Notes under the pieces: generated by a model
The model's database searches: none
What the model was told of the DNA's origin: nothing
The model's input: only the letters and a program-made list of their open reading frames with translations
Assembly (NCBI RefSeq): GCF_031755915.1
Contig: NC_083379.1
Span: 41,300,001 to 41,364,000, forward strand
Length of the DNA stretch: 64,000 bases
Direction: 5' to 3'
Source of the DNA: Ziziphus jujuba
Taxonomy: Eukaryota > Streptophyta > Magnoliopsida > Rosales > Rhamnaceae
In this document: positions 12,729 through 26,800 of the stretch, in pieces
Layout: each line of letters starts with the position of its first letter
Numbering within the stretch: position 1 is the stretch's first letter
Made by a program: the position numbers and the translations under genes

Positions 12729-12842
12729 GTAGTTTGTTTCAGTAAAGCTAATTACGTAGTTTGTTTCAGTAAAGCTAATAAATTACGAGTTCTGTAATTT
12801 GTTTCAGTAAAGCTAATAAATTACGAGTTCTGTAATTTGTAG
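12729..12842. repeat. Short tandem repeat with 38-bp unit
   Basis: The word GTTTCAGTAAAGCTAAT occurs three times in succession. The last two copies extend to a 38-bp unit that includes AATTACGAGTTCTGTAATTT (repeat phase from 12785 to 12823). A local duplication of unknown function. Confidence 0.75.
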
Positions 12843-15753
12843 GGACATTCAGCGTGAAACATTATGTGGCGTCAATATGTATTAAAAACTAATTTCTGAC
12901 TTTTAAAAGAAAATGGTAATATATAATTTTTCATAAGCAAAATTCCAAAAATATACAAAAACTTATATTTTAGGTAAAAAAATGTAGACTTCCTTTTTTT
13001 TTTTTTTTTTTTTTTTGGACGGCAAAAACTGTAGAAGTTTTTTTTTTCTTTTTTTTTTGGTAAATACAGCAGCAATACAGACTTGCTGCTATATAAATAA
13101 TTATTACTAATACCCACCCAAAAAAAAACTTATTTTACAAGATAGGGTGAGTGGGCCGGAGTGAGCCCACTCTAACCCAAACTTACAGCCCAATTAAAAA
13201 GCCTTTTCAATCGGATTCCTATTATTATCTTTTTATTTTTTTATTTTTTTATCTTTTTTATTTTTGTCGCTCAATTGAAAACGAGCTTAACATCTTCTTT
13301 CGCTATTTGAATTTTTTTTTTTTCTTATGTATTTTTGTATTTTTATATCCCAACTCTCTCAGGCATAAAATATATATCTTCCTCGTAAGTATTTCATAAA
13401 ATCCTCAATCAATGACCGGGATATCACTTAGAATTGGGGTGGCAACAATAACATCATCACTTTCAACTAATTTTGTGTCCACAATTTTATTTTATTTTTT
13501 TTGGTTTAAATTAGGATAAAATATGAAGATGGTATCAACGTCATATTTATGAAATATTAAGGATTTTGTTCTCTTCTTGAGGATAATGTTATATCTTATT
13601 CTTATAACATCCACAACTTAATTTCAGGTTTTGAATTTACATAAAGCATGATCCTTTAAATATCTGATCTCCAAAGAACACCCCACCCCACCCCGCCAAA
13701 AAAAATAATAGTAATAATAAGGTAGACACGCAACTAGAACACTAATGAGAGATATCATCCAAACTTGCCTAACATTTTTTTTTTTAATTATTTTGATAAA
13801 CTTACCTAACATATTTGACAAAATTATAACTACCAATACCCATTCACTATATAATGTAGAAAAACAGTGACAATTATTGGCGAGTCTCGAATCTATGCTC
13901 ACTGCTATAGTAAAAAGTAAAAACAATTATGGTTCATGAAAGTGATTGTTTGGTCATGTTTCAAATGCATGCATATACATTATCATTCCGAGAGTAAAAG
14001 AAACCAATTAAAATAGTCATTCCCTTTTGAATCCATTTCCCCTTTTCTTCATCTATGAATGAAAATGAAATATTTTATGCATTCTGCCGAAAATAGTAAA
14101 ATTAATAGCAACGGAAGAATCACATGCGAAATTTATGAGAGCGAAAGCGACGACTTGTAAATGAAAGTTTGACACGTATAAAAAGTGAGAACCAATCACT
14201 TAAAAGGAAATTATAATAAATTAACATAATTCCAGCAATAGAAGTATTTAATTTTTTTTAGAACCATCATAAGGGCAAAGAAGCTAAAAGATAAATGACA
14301 AATGCAAAGCAATTATTGGTGAACAAGAACCAGAAAATTAGACTTCCCAAGACTGAAAATTCCACATGAAAGAGTAATTTTGTTGGTTTGCAAATGAAAG
14401 GAGGAAGAGATTAAGATAAGGTTGAAGATGGAGAATATGAAGTGGCAGTATTTAAATGCCCCACAAATTGGCATAAAAAATGAAAAGTACACAGAGAGAG
14501 TGCAGACGCATATTTCACTTTTGGAAAACACTGCTTGAAATGAAAACCTCCAATCTTTTTCTTCTGCATACAAAAAGATGCTCAAAAATATTGATGAGTT
14601 GGAGAATCCAACTAACTTATTATAATTTCAAAAAAGAAAAAAGAAAAACAATGGTTGATTTAGAATCATTAAAAAGCTTTCTTTGACAATCTACGCTATA
14701 CCCTTTTGATAACCCACGTTCTCAATTATTGCTCTTCTTTTGTCTTTTTCGCCGCTATGTCCCCACACACCCACCTCGATTTGCTTACACACTTTCAACC
14801 AAAATATAAGAACTCTATTGCCTGCTTTTAAAATTAATAAAAAATAAATTTTACTATTTTTAATTAATTGGTTCTTTTTTTTTCTTTTTTTTTTTTTGCT
14901 GAGGTGTACTTTTTTACTTTTAAAACAATATAAGATAGTGAATATATATATATATATATATATATTTTTGTTTTTGGGATTAAAACATTTAAGTGTTTTG
15001 CAATTAATTCCCCTAAGTGTTCAATTTTACATTATCTACTTTATAATTGTTTTTATGTCACTTCATTTACTTAACATGCATTTTTTTGCTGAGGAACTTG
15101 ATGAAATTAATCATACATAATTTATTTAATCCAATTAAAAAATATATATTATTATTTTTTTTTTTACCAGTTTGTAATTCTAATTTTCTCCAAGTTGTTT
15201 TTTATTTGACAAAACTACATGATTTGATTAATATGACAGAAAACATAACACTTTTAAGGATCAATCTAAGCATTTTTTTTTAAAAAAAAGAAAGAAAATG
15301 CAAATTATGTAATGATTTCAATAATAAAGAATAACTAATTATTTATTATATCATATTTAAATTCGCATTTAAAAAATAATAACTTTATTATTGAACAATG
15401 TTAAAAAGACATTAAATGGTAAACTTATAATAATAGTCAACCAAGTAGCTATATATATATTTCCAAAACAATGGATGCAATGTTACAAAATTCATCTTTC
15501 TTGCAAGCAAAAAAAAAAAAAAAGAAGGCTGAAATTTCAAGTATGATTTTAACTCGTCTAGAAATTTAAAATAAATAAATTATTGACTCATTTATTTGAT
15601 TATTATTTGTCAATAATCCTCAATCTACTGCGTGTGATTGAAGCAAAGCGACTATGAGAGGGGAAAAGAGTCCGGTGCGAGTACGGCTTGTAGAAACCAC
15701 CACCTTGGATCCTCTACAATATTACATGATTGCTTTGACCCTTCATAGACACG

Positions 15754-15844
15754 ACACGTGGCGTCGCTGTCGAGCCAAGTGAACGAAACCACGGTGCACG
15801 TTTCACGTGGTTGAAAGTTGAAACCTCTACATGATGCCACGTCA
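15754..15844. promoter_or_regulatory. Cluster of three ACGT (bZIP-type) boxes
   Basis: Within 91 bp are ACACGTGGC (15754-15762, a full ABRE/G-box match), TTTCACGTGG (core 15804-15809) and GCCACGTCA (15836-15844, a G/C-hybrid box). They sit in a GC-richer island at about 15640-15960 surrounded by AT-rich DNA. Clusters of this kind are typical of ABA- or light-responsive plant promoters. No coding region was found on either side within several kb, so the target, if any, is unknown; a non-coding transcript or chance are both possible. Confidence 0.4.
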
Positions 15845-16791
15845 TCCTCTCAGCTGTTTCCAGCTGGCCGCGTTTGACACTCTCTTCTCCACCTAGACCT
15901 CTTGCTTGCCCATCTCAACCGTACGATCATGGTCCAAAGCGGACCTCTGCCCATTTCCTTAATTATATTATTTATAAATTTGCCAAATAAAATGTAGAAA
16001 AATATACGTTATGGAAATGGTCAAGGTAAATACAGCTAACTCATCTCCTTCGTGTTTAATGTGGCAAACAAACTTCAACAAAGTCAATTACCCAAGCAAA
16101 AATAAATAAAAAATCACAAAGTCATTCATATGCATATGACACACGCATATATATATATATATATATACTCATACACAATCAATTTATTATAAAGTTGACA
16201 TGATAATATTAAAATAATTTTTTCTATCTTTAATTTAAATCGAAATTGTTGATCTCATAGGTCCTTGATATTATAATATCAGCATGATGAAAGACTCAAT
16301 AAATATATATATATATATATACACGCACAAACATAAATATTGGCACCTGGTTGGTTGAAATACTTGAATTATACATCTTAATCTCATATACATAATACAT
16401 GGTTTAAGCAAGCAACATAATTATTAGCTACCTTCCCTTTCCAATCCTTGTTACTTAATTTCAACTTGCATGCCCATCTATAATCTTTTAGCTCAATTAT
16501 ACATGCCAGAAAATAATAATTCAAAATAAGTTATAATAAAATTCCACATATAATAAAAACAATTGGGCAGCTAAAGACATTGATTCACCCAAAAAAGGGG
16601 GGGAAAGGGAAAAAAAAATAGCTAAAGACATTGAAGCACAGTTGGAAATTCAACAGAACATTACATACAAGCATTTATATCCTTAAATTTTTATGATTTT
16701 TGTAGGTATATAGTAGCTAGATATGATAAATTGGGTTCATCACCATTCAAAGATTAGACTGTACCCTACCATTTCCCTCTCTCTCTCTCTT

Positions 16792-16832
<41 letters not shown>

Positions 16833-19270
16833 CCATGTTTGTCTCCTCGATTCTTCCTTAGTTGCTTTCACATACCTTTCATGAAAAACATGGATTGGTA
16901 CATGGAGAACCACCAAAGAAATTATTGAATGAATTAAGACAAATAAAATTAAGCAAGCGTTCTCACCTTTCAGTTCTCATCGTCTACCATCTAGATGTAT
17001 ACATTTTGAGGGTCAGCTTGATATATAACTTATATATTGAGGATGCTTCATTTATTTAAAATAAAATAAAATAAAATAATTGCAAGGAAGGAAACATGGA
17101 ACATGACCGTAAATAAAGATGGTTGATAGTTGCAATGACCTTGAGTGGAAGTTTTAAATAAAATGGTCAAATTGTTAATTTGTTTTTTTGTCATCAATAG
17201 AATGGTCGAATGCGAGTATTCGTTTTTGTAGTAAACGTGATACGGTCAATAATATTGTTAATTTTTGTTGTTATCGTATAGCTTTACTTGTCGTTTTGGC
17301 AGTCCATTAAGGAATGGAGAAGTGCCACGTACAATAGATGTCAATATAAATAAGATGCTATAACGAAAAAGAACTAGCGTTAAACAATGCGAACAACAAC
17401 ATTTTGATTACTTGTTTGTACATACAAGTTTGTATCCATGGTTAAGGAAACAATATACATATATATTTTTAGCCCCAAAAAAAAAAAAGAAAAACAATAT
17501 ATATATTCCATTCATTCTTCAGAAAATATCATTATATAATATAAAATTTTATGGATAACACTAATTTAATTGATTTCATTTAATGTTATTTATAGACATT
17601 TTCTAACTAAATTGGCATGCAGTATCTTTTTTTTTTTTTTTTTTTTTTGGTTTGGTACAATGGTATTTTAGTGCTCACTACTTTGGCAGGAGTTTATATT
17701 ACACTATCCAAATTTAAAATGTTTAACAGTAAACTTTTAATTTATAATTTGTTTTATATCAGTTTAATTTTTAAATTAATTCATAAAAAAGTTAAAATTA
17801 AAAAAGTATATTAATTATTTAATTAATGTGAAATTTTGAAATTTGAAAATTCACAGTAAAATTTAACAAAAATACAGAATATTAAAGTGTAACTACTTTT
17901 TTTTTCCCCCCCCCTTACCAAATTCAAATATGACATAGCAAAGTATGCATGTTGGTTAAAATAAATAGTCTATAAATGAAATGAGGTAAATTGTCAAATG
18001 ATAATAAAAAATTAGTAAAATAATTTGGTGAAAATGAGAAAGAAACGTTTCAATTTCCTTTGTCCGCTTCCATGTAGAAAATCACATATTTATCTAATTT
18101 GAATCATAAACGGAAAGTCCACCCCGTACAAAACATAAAACAACAAAAGTTAGGAAACACGCCCACTAAATTGAATAACAATCTTTTACATTTCGCTAGA
18201 GCGTCGTTAATTTTTATATGATTTTAAAATTGTATTTTTTAAAATTTTGATATATAAAGGTACAATTTAATATAAAATTAATCTTTAATAATAATGTGTA
18301 CAAAATTTATTTATGGGTATTCATTAATTATATATTTTATTAACATTTTTATTTTCTTGAAACAGTTGACTTTAAAAAAAAAATTGTTTTGCTCTTTTAA
18401 TAAACTTTATAATATCTAACACATATTCTAGATAATGTTTAAATTATATTCGCTTGACATAAGTGTAAAATACTAGTTTATTTTTTCAGAGAAAAGTTTT
18501 TTCTTAAAAACCAATTTCCTCTAAAAAGAGGGGGAAAAAAGGTTAATAAATGATAACCATCAATATTTGTTTGCACAATACTATTAAATAATTATTTTAT
18601 TACTTAGATATTAATATTGTCAATTATTATTCTACATATATAAGTTATAACAATAAATCTCGTTGTTTGTCACCTGATGGTCAATAAATCTTGTTTGACC
18701 ATTGAAATTTGTATTTACAATTGAAAAATAATTAAAAAAGAACATATAGTTATTTTAAGATAGAAACAAAATTTCCAAAATTGTCTCCGATTTTTTCCTA
18801 ATAAATTATTGATATGATATATGTTATCATTCTTACACGCAAGTTTAGCATCTAAGTATATTCCCATTCACAATTATATCCAATTTTTTTAATTACCAAA
18901 AAAAATTATTGATTTCTCCATTTTAGAAAATTAATCAGTAATTATCATTGAAAAAGAGTCCCAACCATAATAGAAAACAATATATAATTCTATTTACCAA
19001 GGAAAAAGACATACCTATCCATATGAAAAAAATATGTCAACTAAAGATTAAAAAAAAAAAAAACTTTATATTTTTAGATTATCATTTTTTCATAAAGTTT
19101 AAATTATTTCAACAATTGATTCAATTTACAATATGTACAAAAATAAAAAATATATTTAAATTTGGTTTGGTGGAGTAGACTCAGTGGTTAACTGAGTCAA
19201 TTAGCAATAACCATGTTACCTTATTATAAAACCATGCAAATGTCACATACTTTTTTTTTTTTTCTTTTCT

Positions 19271-20220
19271 GATCATCAAATGTCACAAACTTTATATTTT
19301 ATTTTTATTTTAAGACATATCTGACAAAGTAATATTAATATATAATGTTAAAAGTTGATTAGTGGATTTTTATAAACAAATTGATTACTAGTTAACAACT
19401 AAGCTATGATAATTTGTCTTTTTAAATTACAAATATACGATACATACCAGAATGCAATTTATAAAATAGCATGCACAAAAATGAGAAAGAACAGAGATAA
19501 TGCTAAGTGGTTTTTATTATTATTTTTTTTGGAAAAAAAAACAAGAATATTTATTTTACTGAAGAGAACGGAGTTGCATATTTAACTCGTCCGAGTAACG
19601 AGTCAAGCATTGCATATTAATATTTAAAAAAGGAACCGAAAGGGAAATCGTCTAGAGAGAGATGAATTGGAAGTTACAATAAATAAAAATTATGATCATC
19701 AAATGTCACAAACTTTATAATTTAAATTAATTTTAATATATATGTGATAAAGTAATATTAATATATAATGTTAAAAATTGATTAGTAGATTTTTATAAAC
19801 AATTTGATTACTAGTTAACAACTAAGCAATACTATGATAATTTGTCTTTTTAATTACAAATATACGAGTTACCTTAGATTCACATACCAGAATGCAATTT
19901 ATAAAATAACATGCACAAAAACGAGAAAGAACAGAGATAATGCTAAGTGGTTTAACAGAGATAATGCTAAGTGGTTTTTATTAATATTTTTTGAAAAAAA
20001 AAATATTTATTTTACTAGAGAGAAGAGAGTTGCATATTTAACTCGTCCCAATAATTAGTTAAGCATTGCATATTAATATTTACAAAAGGGAACCGAATAA
20101 ATTTTCATTCACCAAAAAAAAAAGAAAAAAAAAAAACAGAATAAATTTTTAAGTAGAAAAAATAAAAATAAAAAGGGAAATCTTCTAGAGAGAGATAAAT
20201 TGGAAGTTACAATAAATAAA
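19271..20220. repeat. Tandem duplication of a ~0.42-0.53 kb AT-rich unit
   Basis: Copy A runs 19271-19693 and copy B 19694-20220. Both start GATCATCAAATGTCACAAAC and end GGAAGTTACAATAAATAAA. Copy B is longer: it has an extra A-rich insertion near 20100-20165 and an internal perfect 24-bp duplication (19930-19953 and 19954-19977). It lies about 0.6 kb upstream of the SAC gene start and could carry part of its distal promoter. No coding content. Confidence 0.85.
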
Positions 20221-20804
20221 ATTTTTAGATTCGAAGAAAATTAAATCGTAGGAGAGAGAACAAGAAATTCAAAATTCTAAGCTGCAAATATATAACATAT
20301 AATATTTAATATCTATCCATATTTTTATTTATTTATTTATTTATTTTTTATGTGGATACGGAAGTAGAAGCTGTCAATGCCTTTCGTCTCTGCTCTCTAC
20401 CTGACGACGATCTGAACCTTCTCAGTTTTTTTTTCTATCTCTTTGAAGAAAACCAAACAAAAAAAAGCTTTTAGTGGTTGTTCTCCGTGCTTGTTTAGTT
20501 TTGATCCTGTTTCAAAACGTTCTCTTCTTTTCTTTTTTTTTGTTTTGTTTTGTTTTGTTTTTTTTTTGGTTTTTTTTTTCCCCTCTGTTTTAGCTGTGTG
20601 TGTGTTCGTGTCCGTCGCTCATTGTTGTATATAGATGTGTAAATATATGCATAATTTGGTTTATGGACGAAGAGAGGCTTAAGAGATTTTGTGCAGTGGT
20701 GAAGATTGAGAGAGTTTTAGCATAAGTTTTTTTTTTAAAAAAAAAAAAAAAAAAGCAAAAAAAAAGTCCGAGCTGTTTTTTTAGGCTCGGGTGAATCCGA
20801 AATC

Positions 20805-23800
20805 ATGGAGGCTAAGAGAGAGTTCAAAAGCTGCATCAATGGAGAATCAAACCAGGACTCTTTCTATTTGCAGAAATTCAAACTCTACGAGACTCGCTCG
20901 GTACTCTTTAATTGTATCTCTTTTTTATCTTCATATATTTGGTTTTTGAATTTTTTTTTTCTGTAATTTTTATCTATATATATATGTGATTATTTGTGTT
21001 TCATTGTTTCTGTGCTGTTCTTTCTTTTTCTTTTGCTGGAATGCATGTAATTTTGTTAGCTTTACATTTTTCATTATGGAATATTTGTTTTATTGATTAA
21101 TGATTTTGGCTTGGCGTTGCCTGAGCATAATGTTAGTGGTTATAGTTGTACAGCTGGGATTCGGGGACGGTGTTGAACTGATTGAGTGGATCAGTATGAG
21201 TTAACACAAAATTTGAGATTTGGAGAGCATAATTCTGAACCAGAACGAGTTATTCAATTTCATAGATGCAGTGCAAATGATGTTTATGTTTCTGGAAACG
21301 AATCATTTGGAGCTAGTGTTTCAGGGTGTTTTTGAAAAAAAAAAAAAAAAAAAAAATTCTTTAGAAGAGATGTGTTTATTGGTTTGTTCGTCGCATGTGC
21401 CAGACTGCAAGTTTCCTATTGAAATAATATATCATTGTTTGCCTTAGTTTATAGGTCTGGCTGATGAAAATGCCTTTGTTTTTTCTGATTCTAATGCTCT
21501 TGGATAAAACTGAGGATGAAAGTGACTTTGCTCATAAGAACATGAAAGACTACTTTTTATTCATTTATTTGTTTATTTTTTTGTATTATTATTATCATAT
21601 ATAATTCTTCCATGGTTTTCATTGAAGTATTTTGTAGTTATTGCTACTTTGGCTCTGCTTCTGTTTACTTCAGAAACTCATTCATTCTTAGCATAGTCAC
21701 ATTCTCAAATGTTAATTTCTGTATAGCCCCTCTCTCTCTCTCTCTCAATCCTAGATAATGGTGCTGAGCTATAAATACAGCTATGAAGTTCTCTCTCTCT
21801 CTCTCACAATCCTAGACAATGGTGCTGAGCTGTAAATGCAGCTATGAAGTTCTGGATTGTTTATCACATGTAGATTGTTTTTGTACATTTATTTGGTGTT
21901 ATCAGTTATAGATTTTATTTTATTTTATTTTATTTTTGCTTTTTTTTATTTTATAATTTCAACGATTTCTGTCATCCATATTGATTCTTTAGTCCATAGC
22001 TTTTTAACATTACAATGCAATATTAACAACCATTTTACATGCAACAGAACTTCTACATGATAGGAAGAGATAAGAACAGAACTATTTGGAGGGTGTTAAA
22101 GATTGATAGATCTGATCCTTCTGAGCTGAACATTTGGCAAGATTCTGCTACATACTCAGAAAATGAATGCTATGATCTTCTGAGAAGGGTAGATGAAGGA
22201 AACAAGGCCATTGGTGGACTTAAATTTGTCACAACTTGTTATGGAATCATTGGTACTATTTAGTGCATACCTATACACCTAAATAGATTGCTATATATAT
22301 ATTTTATTTCTTGAACCTATATGTTTTCTTCTGGTTATAGGGTTTGTGAAATTTCTGGAACCTTATTACATGCTGGTTATTACAAAAAGAAGGAAGATTG
22401 GGGCAATTTGTGGTCATACAATATATGCCATTACGAAGAGTGAGATGATTCCAGTTCCAAATTCCACTGTGCGGTCAAATTTGGCTTATTCTAAGGATGA
22501 GAACAGGTCTTTTGTCCATTCTGCATGTAAATGTAATATGTACTTGGTACTTATGAAGAGACAGTAGAGAGTAGCATTCAGAACTATACATTGTTTATAT
22601 GTACTTAGATAAAATTATGTCATAGTTTGATCATGTTATGTCAGTTTCAATTAACTTGTCTGGGGAAAATACTCTCGTTTGGCATCATCTTTTAGTTGTA
22701 TACAAGTTCTACACTTTGGAGGTAATCTCTGTATTATATTTTTTGCTACACCTTCAATGTGAAATCAATGATGTGAGCTTCCTCAATTTGAACTGCTTCT
22801 TGTTATTGTGGTATTTGAGTTTTCTATCATTGTGAAAGATATAATCTTCCTGATTTTTAAGTACACAAAGTGTAATGTTAGTAGTGGATTGTAATTTGTA
22901 AATTATATAGAGGCCATTTCCAGTTTATTTCCTGCAAATGTACAGGGGCCAACATCATTGCTGTTGTGATGTAAATATAACATGTTGAATGAAACAAGGT
23001 ATTGTCAGGGTTGTTATGGGGAAAATCACTTTCTTTCCTTTTTTACTTCCTGCTAAATGTATTGTTCATACGGTTACTACATCACCATTCTTTATATTTT
23101 TGTTTTCATCATTGAGTATTTATTAATATTTCTTGTCCTTTCTTTTTGCCTCATATTGACTTAGATACAAGAAGTACCTATGCACAGTGGATCTCACGAA
23201 GGACTTCTATTTCAGCTACTCATACAATATCATGCGTTGTCTTCAAAAGAACTTATGTGATAATAGGACAGGACCATTCCTTTATGAAACAATGTTTGTT
23301 TGGAATGAGTATTTAACACGTGGAATCCGAAATACCCTCGATGATACTCTATGGACAGTTGCCTTAGTATATGGCTTTTTTAAACAGGTACATAAAATGA
23401 AAGTTTGTACTATTTTTATTTACTTATTACAAATGTAAATTAGATACATTGAAATTAAGTAAGGAAGAGAAATTTCCAAACTTGATGGTCTTGTACAACC
23501 AAAATTCTGTGATGTTTGTTATTCCCCCTCCCCTCCGTGCATGCACCACCTGCATATATTACTAATAATATACTAAGTGTACCCTTTTTTAAAATGTATG
23601 TTTTGGTGGTTATTGTGGAATTAGAAATAATTTTGGTTTTTGCTTATGACTGAACAATTTGTGGTGGTCCGGTCTAGTGACTGTTTCTTTAGATTCATGT
23701 AATGTTGGATTAACTAAACATCTTAGATACTCAGCAGCTTCCCTGCAAAATAACTTTTACAGAGTAGAGATGTGAGCCTGCCTTTTTTTTTTTTTGTTGG

Positions 23801-26800
23801 TAAAAAGCTTGCTTTGGTTATAATCTGGATATATAGTATGCTTATTGTTACTTACATTTACAGAGTGCTTGGAAAGTTTTGATGTGAGTCTTACAATCTA
23901 ATTGTTCAACTTCCTAGGTTGATCTTTCTGTATCTGGTAAGGACTTCAAGTTGACACTTATTGCCAGACGGTCACGTCATTATGCAGGAACCAGGTATTA
24001 GCATTTTGCTTGCATTTTTCTAAGTTTATTAAATGTTTAGTGCTATATTTTATATATATATAAACTGGTACACTTGCTTATCTCACTTCTTACTTGTTTC
24101 CTTGCATGTACACTTACGACTTATCTGTGTAATTTTAGAACTAGTTCTTCAAAACTTTCATGTTGACTTAAGATTTTGCTTCCAATTTTGGTGCAGATAC
24201 TTAAGACGGGGTGTAAATGAGAAGGGCAGAGTAGCTAATGATGTTGAGACAGAACAGATTGTTATTGAGAATGCTCCTGAAGGATTCCAAAGGAAAATAA
24301 GTTCTGTGGTACAGCACAGAGGCTCGATTCCCCTTTTCTGGTCCCATGAAACTTCACGGATGAATATCAAACCTGACATCATATGTATGACTTTTGGACG
24401 CATATTTTTTCCTTGGTTGTAATTTCTAATATATTTTACTGACTAATCTTTGTTTCTAGTGTCAAGAAAGGACCCAAACTATGAAGCCACAAGGCTTCAT
24501 TTTGAAAATCTTTTCAAGAGATATGGAACTCCCATAATAATTTTAAATTTGATTAAGGTGGGTTTTTATTGCATTACTTTTAATTGACATTAAATTCCCA
24601 TAGATGTTCAATGTCATGGTGCTCATGAACCTTAAATCCAGTAACCCATCACATTCATCTCTTTTTCTTTTTCCTTTCCTTGTCATTGTTTTTTATTACC
24701 AGAGGCGTGAGAAGAAGCCGAGAGAAACAATCCTTCATAGAGAGTTTACAAATGCTATTAGTTTTATAAATAGAAATTTAACACCGGAAAAGCGCCTTAG
24801 GTTTCATCACTGGGATCTACACAAACATTCTAGAAGGTTCTGAGACTTTCCCTTCTCTATATAATGTGCTAATGTTTTCTGTATATAATGTGTTATTGAG
24901 ATTTGTACAACTTGTACATTTTGCAGCAAAGAAACCAATGTTTTGTTGCACCTCGGAAAGGTGGCTGAAAAAGCATTGGAAATAACTGAAGTCTTCTACT
25001 GTCAAGTAACCCCAAATTTAAGGCCTGTGGAATTGTTTAATGGTTCTTGCTTTGAGTAAGTTCTACCCACAAAAACCCCGCCTTCTGGCACAATATGTTT
25101 TGTACTTTTTTTTTTTTTTCTTTTTTTCTGGGGGCTTAAGATGTTTTCTCTACATGTTTGATGACTTCAATGTGATGCAGGAATAACACTAGCGGTGACC
25201 GCTCTTTGGAAAAGCTTTCTAGTGAAAATGAGAGTGCTGATTACATGGAAACAAAAATTTGCAATAGTATTGGAAGTGATAGCGGTGCTGGTAGTGGTAG
25301 CAGTTGTGATTATGGCTCCAAATCTCTGATGTTTCAGAAAGGGGTCCTAAGGACCAATTGTATTGACTGCCTAGATCGTACAAATGTTGCACAGTATGCT
25401 TATGGCCTAGCTGCTCTTGGATTTCAGCTAAATGCATTAGGATTTTTAGAATCCTCAAAGATTGATCTTGATGACCCTTTGGCTAAAGATCTAATGGACT
25501 TGTACGAGACCATGGGTGACATACTTGCATTACAATATGGTGGTTCTGCAGCTCACAACAAGGTAATTTTTCTAAACTTTGCGGCAAGTTAGTTATAATT
25601 TTAAAATTGATAAGAAACCTAAGTAATAGAAATTCTAACTCTTAAGGAATGCTACAGAGAATCCACAGGCAATTAAGGGAGAAATTTTCTTTTGTCATGC
25701 ATGCCTCAGTTATTTAATTATTATCTCCCTTGAATTTTTCGTTGTAAAGTTCTTACACGTTGAACTTCCATATCTACCCATTATCTTACTTTATACTGGT
25801 CCAAATTCCAACCAACAAAGGTTATAATGACTTCTTGACCTGATTCCAAGCATCTAGGTTTCTGGATGGGGCGTCATAGTCCTCGTATTATCCCATAAAA
25901 GCTTACCAACTAGTTGATCCTCATGGTTTCAGTGGATTGTTATTTGTATTGTCTGGTACTGATTCTTACTTAAACATGAATACAGTATAGTATTTTTCAT
26001 TGTTCATATGAAACAGGTATTTTCTAAAAGACGAGGTCAATGGAGTGCAACTACTCAGTCTCAAGAGTTCATTAGAACATTACAGCGGTTTTACAATAAT
26101 ACTTATGTGGATGGCGAGAAGCAAAAGGCTATTAATTTGTAAGTCAAAACATTTTATTCTTATTTATTGATGGGTTAATACCTGTAATTTGTACTGCCTT
26201 AGATGGTCTAGTTGGCCTGATATTAGGTTCCTTAAGATGGGAGTGCATCTGATATGTTGTTTAAATTTTCATATGTCAGATTCTTGGGACATTATCAACC
26301 GCAACAGGGAAAACCAGCTCTATGGGAATTGGATTCTGACCAGCACTACAATGTCGGGAGGTGTGACCTTCATTTTGCAGATGAGAATGTTAGGTATGAA
26401 GTCTGGTGTTGCTTATTGCCATCTCAATATTACACATCTTTTGCGGAAAACCAACATAGCGAAGAGCAATTTATATCCATGAGATTTTCAAGTTGGAGTT
26501 TTATTGGAAAATTTATGTTTTCTGTTTTTCTATACCATATATTTTGGGTCTCTGATGACAAATTGACCTGAATAATTAGAATGAGAAGGCTAAGATGTTC
26601 TGGAATTTTCATGGAAATGTGTATGACATGCATTATGTGTGTTTGTTGTTTTTCTTTTGTTAAATTTCCATCAATCCCAAAAAGAGTAGTTTTTTATGGA
26701 GTGGACTTGACTATGCATATCAAGTCAACATGATGCACTTTAACTTTTTTATATTTTCTTATCCAGCCAATTCCATATTTCTGAAATATTTATAATATTT

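Larger units (their letters stand above)
12299..19270. other. 7-kb gene desert, AT-rich
   Basis: No protein or RNA gene could be supported on either strand; open frames are short and low-complexity. It contains (TA)n tracts (12585-12607, 14942-14965, 16147-16167, 16303-16320), a 38-bp tandem repeat near 12729-12840, a (CT)n tract at 16775-16829 and poly-T runs. One unusual GC-richer block at 15640-15960 is listed separately. Decayed transposons may be present but none has recognisable termini or domains. Confidence 0.6.

Noticed and set aside
16862..17059. 65-codon frame after a (CT)n tract resembling a 5' leader
   Set aside because: The leader-like CT run is suggestive, but the peptide has no known motif and no splice continuation was found.
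19170..19230. tRNA-like or SINE-like A-box (CAGTGGTTAAC) with a small hairpin
   Set aside because: No matching B-box or acceptor stem; the hairpin GACTCAGT/ACTGAGTC alone is not enough.
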